Shown: piece by piece, positions 22,777 through 28,723 of the stretch
Layout of the letters: each line of letters starts with the position of its first letter
Numbering within the stretch: position 1 is the stretch's first letter
Assembly: GCA_044220535.1 (NCBI GenBank)
Contig: JBGAQU010000027.1
Location: 1-28,723 of the forward strand
Direction of reading: 5' to 3'
Length of the DNA: 28,723 nucleotides
From: JBDHTS01 sp044220535
GTDB taxonomy: Bacteria; Pseudomonadota; Alphaproteobacteria; Micavibrionales; Micavibrionaceae
Translations under genes and position numbers: made by a program
The notes under the pieces: model-generated
What the model was told of the DNA's origin: nothing
Databases searched by the model: none
The model's input: only the letters and a program-made list of their open reading frames with translations

Positions 22777-23042
22777 CATTTTTTGTCGCGGTCCTCGCGC
22801 AGCATATAGCGCAGATTGTCGGCGATCTTATCCTTGTCCATCGACCGGATCAAATCCCGCGCCTTATCGCCGTCCGAGGCGGGCTTCAATTCCGGCACTT
22901 TCAGCATGGCGGCCAGGCGGCCCAGATTATCCTCCCCGATCTGCGCGCGGGCCTTGCGCATATTCGCCAGAGCTTCGGCCTTCAGCGCATCGCGGTCGAG
23001 AACGACCGGTTTTTGCGGTTTTTTCTTTTTAAACCAGAACAT
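22776..23042 (-). CDS. Small Lys/Arg-rich protein, 88 aa
   Basis: I recognise no family. I chose the ATG at 23042 (MFWFKKKKPQKPVV) because the longer frame from 23201 runs across the AT-rich divergent promoter region and into the start of the plus-strand gene at 23106. The protein is helical and charged, starting with an aromatic-basic patch that could touch the membrane, then helical segments with alternating Lys/Arg and Ala/Leu (about residues 20-88). It has no Cys and no membrane helix. The start has no strong Shine-Dalgarno. It may share a transcript with the oxygenase, panC and thioesterase genes. Confidence 0.6.
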   Translation of the reverse strand: MFWFKKKKPQKPVVLDRDALKAEALANMRKARAQIGEDNLGRLAAMLKVPELKPASDGDKARDLIRSMDKDKIADNLRYMLREDRDKK

Positions 23043-23049
23043 TTTTTGT

Positions 23050-23078
23050 TTGACATATTGTATATATGTTGATACTTT
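23050..23078 (+). promoter_or_regulatory. Promoter upstream of the 23106 gene
   Basis: A perfect -35 TTGACA (23050-23055) is followed after 17 nt by TACTTT (23073-23078), a weak -10. Transcription would start near 23085, giving a short leader with the GGAG ribosome site before the ATG at 23106. The region is divergent with the small protein gene at 23042. Confidence 0.5.
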
Positions 23079-23105
23079 TACGTCTATCTTAATTAGGAGA
23101 TTAAC

Positions 23106-23711
23106 ATGTTTACGCTCATAAGAGGATCCGACAGAGACTATAAAATTTGTTCTATCAGCCCGCGCGGGAAACTTGTAGAGGTTGTATATTGTGACAACCA
23201 ATTAGGCCCTGCCATGAATGCCCAAAGCCGTATCCATCTGGCTACTCTTAAAGATACAATACAGCCTCATAAAAAAAGTGGTTTAAAAGATTTATTCGAT
23301 AAAGCTGAGAGCCAACAAGAACAATATGACCTCATGCAAAAAAGCCTTGATGCTTTCTTATTAACTTTTGAAGAAAAATTGAACAATCCGTCATCCGATA
23401 GTGTTATAGGCGTACCATCCTATTTTTATGAGGATCAAAAAGTTTCCGCCTGTTATTTAGCTGGTCTTTCAAAAATACCTCAGAAGGTTGCCTTAGACGG
23501 CAAAATGGGGCCTGAAGCTGTCAAGGAAGAATTCAAGGAATTCCAGATTTATCATCCTTCGGGTGGTCCGTTAGCCACACTTCAATGCCATGAGGAATAT
23601 GCCGACAAAATTGAACAGCCGTTATCGATACTACTAGCCCATTTATCAAAGCCTGATATTGATTTTCAGAAACTTTTTGGACTTGGGGATCCTAACTCCG
23701 GACCTTCTTGA
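23106..23711 (+). CDS. Hypothetical protein, 201 aa, coupled to cdd
   Basis: I recognise no family. The product is soluble, mostly helical in the middle (residues about 60-95, Lys/Glu/Gln-rich, possibly a short coiled coil), with no signal peptide. The sequence is more AT-rich than its neighbours, as is the orphan at 11281. The start is well supported: AATTAGGAGATTAAC precedes the ATG, and a promoter lies upstream. Its TGA stop overlaps the cytidine deaminase ATG (TGATG), so the two were probably translated together. This may mean a link with nucleoside salvage, or only a convenient insertion. Confidence 0.65.
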   Translation: MFTLIRGSDRDYKICSISPRGKLVEVVYCDNQLGPAMNAQSRIHLATLKDTIQPHKKSGLKDLFDKAESQQEQYDLMQKSLDAFLLTFEEKLNNPSSDSVIGVPSYFYEDQKVSACYLAGLSKIPQKVALDGKMGPEAVKEEFKEFQIYHPSGGPLATLQCHEEYADKIEQPLSILLAHLSKPDIDFQKLFGLGDPNSGPS

Positions 23712-24122
23712 TGCATCAGCAAACTTTATATCTTATAAATGCGGCGCTTAAAGTGCGCAAAAATTCCCATTGCCCCCATTTCCGGGTTCAAGGTCGGCGC
23801 GGCGATCCTGTCCGAAAGCGGCAAAATCTATGCAGGCACCAATGCGGAAGACCCGGCCTTCAACCACACCATCCACGCCGAACAGGGCGCGATTGCACAG
23901 ATGGTGGCAGCGGAAGGCCATGCAAAGATCCGGCATCTGGCCGTAGCGGGCGGGGACAAAGGCGGGCCGCTCTGCGCGCCCTGCGGCCATTGTCGCCAAT
24001 TGCTGGTGGAATTCGCGGATGATGATATGGCGGTGAGCATAGTGGATGAAAGCGGCGCGGTCAGGCTGGAAACGACGCTAGGCGCGTTGCTACCGCATGC
24101 ATTCCGGTTGTCGAGTTTTTAA
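23711..24122 (+). pseudogene. cdd: Cytidine deaminase, frameshifted at a C5 run
   Basis: This is a zinc-dependent cytidine deaminase of the pyrimidine salvage pathway. The ATG at 23711 overlaps the upstream stop. Its frame gives MHQQTLYLINAALKVRKN, then leaves frame at CCCCC (23773-23777). Removing one C continues as ISGFKVGAAILSE and gives a normal 136-aa enzyme. The zinc site is His55-Ala-Glu57 and Cys91/Cys94 in CAPCGHCRQ. The His-Ala-Glu form is that of E. coli-type Cdd, in a short single-domain protein, rather than Cys-Ala-Glu of the common tetrameric type. As written the protein cannot be made in one frame; an internal start at 23739 would lack the N-terminus. A sequencing error in the C-run is possible. 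Confidence 0.82.
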
Positions 24123-24136
24123 GTAAAATTTTTAAC

Positions 24137-24191
24137 GCGAAGACCCGGAGACCCGAAGGAAAAAATCTTCTTCGGGTCTCCGGGTCTTCGC
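24137..24191. repeat. Perfect 22-bp inverted repeat between convergent genes
   Basis: Bases 24137-24158 (starting GCGAAGACCCGGAGACC) and 24170-24191 are perfectly complementary, with an 11-nt A-rich loop. The element lies between the cdd stop and the stop of the convergent fad gene, so a hairpin would form in both transcripts. There is no uninterrupted T-run after it, so it is not a textbook terminator, although the position suits transcript ending. It resembles other dispersed arm-loop-arm repeats in this window in structure but not in sequence. Confidence 0.85.
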
Positions 24192-24210
24192 ATTCTTTTG
24201 GCTACGGCGC

Positions 24211-26667
24211 TTAATTTCGCAAAGGCTTACCAGTTTTCAACATATGATCGATACGGTCGGATGTACCTTTATTATGCACCAGTTCCATGAATTGGGTGCG
24301 TTCGAGATCGAGGAGATCCTGTTCGGAGAGAGCACGAGTCCAGTCGCCTTTGTCGCCGCCGGTCAGGACTTCGCCGCCCACGGCTGCCGAGACAGTGACG
24401 TCATAGGGCGTGGCTTTGCCGATTTTGCGCAGGTCGGACACGGCCATTTGCAAGGCATAGGCGCCGGTGGAACCGGGCAGGCGGATGTCCTTGATTTCCT
24501 GTGGTGGTTTATAATCCTTTGCCAGCTCCAGCGCTTTTTTCTTTGCATCGAACAGCAGCCGGTCGCGGTTCATGGTGATGCCGTCGGTCTTGCGGAGATA
24601 GCCGATTTCTTTCGCCTCGGCTGCGGATTTCGCGACCTTGGCCGTGGCAATTGCCTCGAACGCCTGGCGCACTGCGCCCATTGGCGTGTTGGGCGGAGAG
24701 AACCACAGACGTTTTTGGTTGGTAACGGGGGCGATATCTTTTTTGTATTTATCGCGTTCGCGCTCCATAAAGCGCAGCAGCATTTCCTTGCACCCGCCCC
24801 AGCCGGGGATCAGGCCGACGCCGACTTCGACCAGGCCGCAATAGGTTTCGGCATGCGCCTGGACGTGGTCGGCATGCAGCAGGATTTCGCAGCCGCCGCC
24901 AAGCGCCATGCCGGACGGCGCCGCGACCATCGGGAACGGCGCGAATTTCAGCGCGGTATACGCCTTCTGCCCGCCCAAAATCAGCGCGTCGATTTCCGGC
25001 CACAGGCCCGCGCCCATGGCGAACAGGGCGAGGCCGAGATTGGCGCCCGCGGAGAAATGCGTGCCTTCGTTATAGACGACCAGCGCCTTGTAATCGCCCT
25101 TCCCATCGCCAATCAGGCGGATCGCCTGGTCATAAACCGCGAAAACCTGTTCATCGAGCGCGTTCATCTTGCCCGTGAATTCGACGCAGAGGACGCCGTC
25201 GCCAATATCCCACAGCGCGGCGCTGATGGTTTCATAGACCGGTTTGGTTTTGAGGCGCAGGTCGGAGAGCAGCAAAACACCATCCGCGCGGACGATATCG
25301 TGATACTGCCCATCCGTGCCGAAATACTGGCGCTTGCCGTTTTCGACGCGGTAGAATTTGCCTTCACCGAGTTTGGTCAGCAAATCCGGCACGGCGTGGC
25401 CGTCTTTTTTCAATTGCTGCGCGAACCAGGATGGCCCCAGCGCGTCGATCATTTCGAACGGGCCGTTTTTGAAATTGTAACCAAGGCGCATCGCCTCATC
25501 GACATCCGCAATCGTGTCGGCGATTTCCGGCACGAGGGATGCGGCATAGGCCAAAGTCTGGAACAGGACCGCGCGCGCATACTTGCCGCCCGCGTCATTG
25601 GTTTCGACGACCGCGCGCAGGCCTTCCTTGCCTGCCGCCACAGACGCCAGTTTCGGCTTGTCCGCCTTGCGGTAGCTTTTGTTTTCATCAAACCCGTCAG
25701 CCGCCAGATTGACGGCCTGCTTTGTTTTATCCTTTGAATTGGGATCGAGGCGATAGAAACCGCCTTTCCCTTTGCGGCCGGTATACCCCGCCTTGATCAT
25801 CTGGTGGATGAAGGGGTAATCCTGATAAATGCGCCTGTAGCCATCGCCTTCCGGCAAAGTCGAGAGCAGTGAATGCGCGAGATGCGGCATCAAATCGATG
25901 CCGACCAGGTCGATCAGGCCGAACACGCCTGTCTTCGGAATGCCGACCGGTTTCGACATCACCGCGTCCGCGACCTCCACCGGCACATTGCCCTTGATCG
26001 CTTCGTTGACTGAGGCCTGCAGCCAGAAGGTGCCGATGCGGTTGGCGATGAAACCGGGCGTATCGTGGCAATGGACGATGCCCTTGCCCAGCTGCACATC
26101 GCAGAACTGGGTAATAGTTTGAATGGCATCAGGGCGCGTTTTTGGCCCGGTGACCACTTCCAGCAGACGCATATAACGTGGCGGGTTGAAGAAGTGTGTG
26201 ATGATAAAATCGCGCGCCAGATCATCGCCGAACGGTTCCACCAGATTGTGCAGCGGAATGGTGGAGGTGTTGGAGGAGACGATGGAGCCAGGCTTTCTGT
26301 GGCGCTGGATTTTTTTATAGGTCGCGTGCTTGATCCCTAAATCCTCCAGCACCACCTCCACGATCCAGTCGCAATCGCGGAGCAGTTCCAGATCGTCATC
26401 CATATTGCCAGGCGTGATCAGCTTCGCGTTCTTCGCGCTCATGAATGGCGCGGGGTCGGCTTTCAGCATTTTCTGGATGGCGTTTTTCGCCAGCATGGAC
26501 CGGTCCGCCGCATTTTGGTTCCCTGTCGCGCCTCCTGCGCTCCCCGCCTCTTGCTTCGGCACGATATCCAGCAGCACGACCGGAATGCCCGCATTCGCAA
26601 CCTGGGCCGCAATGCCGGAGCCCATGACACCCGAACCGATAACGGCGACTTTATTGATGGTCATCAT
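24211..26667 (-). CDS. fadN: 3-hydroxyacyl-CoA dehydrogenase / enoyl-CoA hydratase fusion (FadN type)
   Basis: This bifunctional beta-oxidation enzyme hydrates 2-enoyl-CoA and oxidises the 3-hydroxyacyl-CoA. The order is dehydrogenase first, hydratase last, the reverse of E. coli FadB, as in Bacillus FadN. The NAD site is VAVIGSGVMGSG (residues 8-18); the dehydrogenase His158 and Glu170 lie in ITHFFNPP and LLEVV. The C-terminal helical dehydrogenase parts span about 200-420. The crotonase domain begins near 480 and carries GGGCEILL and the acid in YCGLVEVGVG. The length of 818 aa fits. GGGGGA is a strong ribosome site. The thiolase of the same pathway lies upstream on the same strand, separated by the ATPase gene. 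Confidence 0.93.
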   Translation of the reverse strand: MMTINKVAVIGSGVMGSGIAAQVANAGIPVVLLDIVPKQEAGSAGGATGNQNAADRSMLAKNAIQKMLKADPAPFMSAKNAKLITPGNMDDDLELLRDCDWIVEVVLEDLGIKHATYKKIQRHRKPGSIVSSNTSTIPLHNLVEPFGDDLARDFIITHFFNPPRYMRLLEVVTGPKTRPDAIQTITQFCDVQLGKGIVHCHDTPGFIANRIGTFWLQASVNEAIKGNVPVEVADAVMSKPVGIPKTGVFGLIDLVGIDLMPHLAHSLLSTLPEGDGYRRIYQDYPFIHQMIKAGYTGRKGKGGFYRLDPNSKDKTKQAVNLAADGFDENKSYRKADKPKLASVAAGKEGLRAVVETNDAGGKYARAVLFQTLAYAASLVPEIADTIADVDEAMRLGYNFKNGPFEMIDALGPSWFAQQLKKDGHAVPDLLTKLGEGKFYRVENGKRQYFGTDGQYHDIVRADGVLLLSDLRLKTKPVYETISAALWDIGDGVLCVEFTGKMNALDEQVFAVYDQAIRLIGDGKGDYKALVVYNEGTHFSAGANLGLALFAMGAGLWPEIDALILGGQKAYTALKFAPFPMVAAPSGMALGGGCEILLHADHVQAHAETYCGLVEVGVGLIPGWGGCKEMLLRFMERERDKYKKDIAPVTNQKRLWFSPPNTPMGAVRQAFEAIATAKVAKSAAEAKEIGYLRKTDGITMNRDRLLFDAKKKALELAKDYKPPQEIKDIRLPGSTGAYALQMAVSDLRKIGKATPYDVTVSAAVGGEVLTGGDKGDWTRALSEQDLLDLERTQFMELVHNKGTSDRIDHMLKTGKPLRN

Positions 26668-26689
26668 TATTTCCCCCGCTGCGCCAAAT

Positions 26690-27889
26690 TCAGGTCATAT
26701 TGCGTATCAGACTGGTAAAGCCATAAAGATTCGACCGGCATGGCCGTGATATTATTTCCGAACGGTATAATATCACGGCCCGTATAAAGAATGATACCCC
26801 GCGCAAATTTTTCACCTCAATGATAAAATCAATTTCCCGGTTATTATGGTCGCGATAATGTGAAAGTTCGTATCCTGCGAAGCGGGAACATTGCTTCGTA
26901 AGTTCTGTAAAAACAAAATTCTCCAGAATGTATCCATGGGCGGGCGTTTTGACAGGATCGAAATCCTCCAGATCCATTCTAAGCAGGCGGCAGAGGAGAG
27001 GCGTATCGTTGAAATAGATTTTGGGCGCTTTGGTCAGCCTTTTGACCACGCTGGCATTCCATGGATTTAACAGGGTGATTAAGAATACCTCTCTGAGCAA
27101 TGCTTCGTAGCGCCGGAATGTGCCCCGGTTCATGCCTATGTCATTCGACAGGTTTGTCTCGTTTAGAATCTGGCCGGCACGGGCGGCAAGGATTCTGAGA
27201 AGACGGCGCATATCGTCCTGCTTTTCGATTTCACCGATCGATCGTATGTCTCTTTGGATCAGGGTTTCGATATAATCTTCATACCAACTGCGGGAATACG
27301 GCGCCTGGAGTCTTTTCATGCCGTTATTGCCTGTCCAGCCCGACACTTCAGGGAAGGTCGCGCCCTGCATCCATTCCGTCAAAGGAAAATCCGGATAAGG
27401 ATTTTGCGCTGCGGGCGGCGCGGAAAGAAAAATGTCCCTTATGAAACATTCCGGATGTTTTCCTTCTTCACCAGCCGAAAGCGGATAAAGGGTCAGGATA
27501 TTTACACGTCCAACGAGCGCACTGGACAGTTCCGGCAAGGCCAAGATGTTGGTCGATCCCGTCAGCAGAAACCTACCGGCGCTTTGTTCAGCCCTACCCG
27601 AACGCTTCCGCGTTTCGTCTATGGCGCGCTTGATCGGCAGATAGAGATCCGGGACATAAGAGATTTCATCCAGTATGACCGGCCCGCGCAGATTGTTTAT
27701 AAATCCTTCAGGATCCCGCCTTGCTGCCAGGCGGCTGTTCATATCATCAAATGTTATATAATCGGCTTTCCAATCTAAAGATTGAGCCAGCGTCGATTTG
27801 CCTGCCTGTCTGGGACCATTAAGATAGACAGCGGGCCTGTGCTGTAGCGCAGACGTCAACAAAGACTTTAAAGCACGCTCTATAACCAT
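26690..27889 (-). CDS. DUF4143-type AAA ATPase with broken C-terminus
   Basis: This is a P-loop ATPase: Walker A GPRQAGKST (residues 25-33, Lys31), Walker B VILDEI (71-76, Asp74 and Glu75), and LLTGSTN as sensor 1. A winged-helix region and a C-terminal nuclease-like DUF4143 domain follow. Such proteins are common, often mobile or toxin-antitoxin-associated, and their function is poorly known. The conserved REIDFII stretch is reached, but the next part is lost: at about 26815-26822 the frame changes and the ORF ends at 26690 with unrelated residues. The normal tail (FARGIILYTGRDIIPFG and on) is present in another frame down to 26667, where its TAA overlaps the fadN ATG. A deletion that is not a multiple of three explains this. 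Confidence 0.8.
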   Translation of the reverse strand: MVIERALKSLLTSALQHRPAVYLNGPRQAGKSTLAQSLDWKADYITFDDMNSRLAARRDPEGFINNLRGPVILDEISYVPDLYLPIKRAIDETRKRSGRAEQSAGRFLLTGSTNILALPELSSALVGRVNILTLYPLSAGEEGKHPECFIRDIFLSAPPAAQNPYPDFPLTEWMQGATFPEVSGWTGNNGMKRLQAPYSRSWYEDYIETLIQRDIRSIGEIEKQDDMRRLLRILAARAGQILNETNLSNDIGMNRGTFRRYEALLREVFLITLLNPWNASVVKRLTKAPKIYFNDTPLLCRLLRMDLEDFDPVKTPAHGYILENFVFTELTKQCSRFAGYELSHYRDHNNREIDFIIEVKNLRGVSFFIRAVILYRSEIISRPCRSNLYGFTSLIRNMT

Positions 27890-27903
27890 GCTTTATATGA
27901 TAT

Positions 27904-27937
27904 ACGAAATTTGTATGATTAACTATACAAATTTCGT
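27904..27937. repeat. 13-bp inverted repeat upstream of the ATPase gene
   Basis: ACGAAATTTGTAT (27904-27916) and ATACAAATTTCGT (27925-27937) are perfect inverted copies around an 8-nt AT-rich centre. The element lies 15 bp before the ATPase start and 32 bp after the thiolase stop. It could be an operator for the ATPase gene or a terminator-like hairpin for fadA; it has no clean T-run on the minus strand. It may also mark one edge of the inserted ATPase gene. Confidence 0.65.
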
Positions 27938-27969
27938 TCTATTGTATTTTTTAATTTAAATACAGCTGC

Positions 27970-28723
27970 TTAAACAGCCTCCAGCACCGTCGCCACACCT
28001 TGGCCGCCGCCAATGCACATAGTGGCAAGGCCGAAGCGTTTGCCCTCGCGTTTCATCAGGCTGGCGAGTTTGCCGGTGATGCGCGCCCCGGATGCGCCGA
28101 GCGGGTGGCCGAGGGCGATGGCGCCGCCGTCGATATTGACCTTTGCCTGGTCGATGCCGAGTTCTTTTAAGACCGAAAGTGACTGCGCCGCGAAGGCTTC
28201 ATTCAGTTCGAACAGATCGATGTCGTTGATGGTAAGGCCGGCGCGGTACAGCGCTTTCTGCGTCGCAGGCACCGGGCCGATGCCCATGATTTCCGCGCCG
28301 CAGCCCGCGACAGCGATAGAGCGGATGCGGGCAAGGATGGGCAGATGCTGCGCCCGTGCGTAATCTTCGGAGGCGACGATGACGCCTGCCGCGCCATCTG
28401 TTAAAGGCGAAGCCGTACCTGCCGTGACTGTGCCGTTTTCATCGAAGGCGGTTTTCAGACCTGCGAGGGCATCGAGCGTGGTTTCAGGGCGGATCGTGCC
28501 GTCGTCCTTCACACCCGCAATCGCGACAATTTCATCGCGGAATTTGCCCGATTTGGCGGCGGCGGCAGCTTTTTGCTGCGATTGATAAGCGAATTGTTCC
28601 TGTTCCTGGCGGGAGATCGTGTACATGCGGGCCAGGTTTTCGGCCGTCTCCCCCATGCCCATATAGGCTTGCGGGTAAATCTGGCCCAAAGCCGGGTTCG
28701 GCATGGGGTTGAAACCGCCCATG
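27970..28723 (-). CDS. fadA: Acetyl-CoA C-acyltransferase (3-ketoacyl-CoA thiolase), 3' part
   Basis: About 250 codons of the C-terminal two-thirds of a thiolase are visible; the frame runs off the window end, and the ATG at 28722 is internal, since relatives are about 390 aa. The catalytic signatures are present: NEAFAAQ, GGAIALGHPLGASGAR with the His, and the closing CIGGGQGVA with the second Cys. The N-terminal nucleophile Cys is outside the window. It cleaves 3-ketoacyl-CoA in the last step of beta-oxidation and pairs with the dehydrogenase/hydratase downstream. The usual adjacent arrangement is interrupted by the ATPase gene. Confidence 0.95.
   Translation of the reverse strand, partial: MGGFNPMPNPALGQIYPQAYMGMGETAENLARMYTISRQEQEQFAYQSQQKAAAAAKSGKFRDEIVAIAGVKDDGTIRPETTLDALAGLKTAFDENGTVTAGTASPLTDGAAGVIVASEDYARAQHLPILARIRSIAVAGCGAEIMGIGPVPATQKALYRAGLTINDIDLFELNEAFAAQSLSVLKELGIDQAKVNIDGGAIALGHPLGASGARITGKLASLMKREGKRFGLATMCIGGGQGVATVLEAV

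Noticed and set aside
23043..23201. Longer start of the small Lys-rich protein
   Set aside because: The extension crosses the divergent promoter and overlaps the start of the plus-strand gene at 23106; the composition changes sharply at MFWFKKKK.
24244..25737. 497-codon open frame on the plus strand opposite the fadN gene
   Set aside because: It is antisense to a well-conserved enzyme, lacks a ribosome site and has no recognisable domain; long antisense frames arise from codon bias.

Overview
The window looks like a chromosomal segment of a Gram-negative alphaproteobacterium. The support is a short class Ia ribonucleotide reductase pair (NrdA without an ATP-cone, NrdB), the bifunctional heptose enzyme HldE for LPS core synthesis, a periplasmic LapG-type cysteine protease and generally alphaproteobacterial-looking sequences. 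A member of the Rhodospirillales or Micavibrionales is possible, but I cannot fix the lineage from sequence alone. Most genes are ordinary housekeeping genes on both strands, with small unrecognised genes and intergenic inverted repeats between them. I saw no tRNA, rRNA, CRISPR array or complete insertion sequence.

Layout. 1-3.4 kb: an AT-rich leader with a perfect 26-bp hairpin, an unknown 261-aa protein, a LOG-family hydrolase, an unknown 83-aa protein and nrdB. The nrdB promoter has an NrdR box in its spacer and a second box 32 bp further upstream. 3.4-5.9 kb: a DUF47/PhoU-like gene and a Pit phosphate transporter, separated only by a 30-bp inverted repeat, then a glutathione transferase with a good terminator. 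5.9-8.3 kb: two envelope or exported unknowns and a HAD phosphatase. 8.3-11.8 kb: an unusual minus-strand run of a membrane protein with an HExxH motif, a divergent glutamine-synthetase-like protein, an APH-fold kinase and an AT-rich orphan, lying just downstream of nrdA. 11.8-15.4 kb: nrdA, its long leader, a 32-codon ORF with a perfect Shine-Dalgarno, and a shattered class I/II aminotransferase pseudogene. 15.5-19.0 kb: pyruvate kinase, an extremely charged helical protein, and a LapG-like protease with an N-terminal MshEN-like domain. 19.2-24.1 kb: hldE, an acyl-CoA thioesterase, panC, a 2OG-Fe(II) oxygenase, a small lysine-rich protein, an unknown gene and a frameshifted cytidine deaminase. 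24.2 kb to the end: a fatty-acid beta-oxidation operon (fadA, then a fadN/fadB-type fusion) with a damaged DUF4143-type ATPase gene between the two genes.

How the genes work together. NrdA and NrdB form one enzyme encoded 8.7 kb apart. Both genes have NrdR-like sites and an identical DnaA-box-like 11-mer upstream, which suggests co-regulation without an operon. DUF47 and Pit form a phosphate uptake unit. The thiolase and the dehydrogenase/hydratase form a beta-oxidation pair.

The most interesting candidate is the protein at 18096-19037. Residues 21-73 have the exact two-times-24-residue, 5-residue-spacer layout of the MshEN cyclic-di-GMP receptor domain. A membrane segment follows, then a Cys-His-Asp protease of the LapG family. 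In known Lap systems cyclic-di-GMP controls LapG through a separate protein, LapD; here the sensor and the protease may be one polypeptide. Secondary candidates are the GS-like/APH-kinase/HExxH cluster and the ATPase whose C-terminal nuclease-like motif has been deleted.
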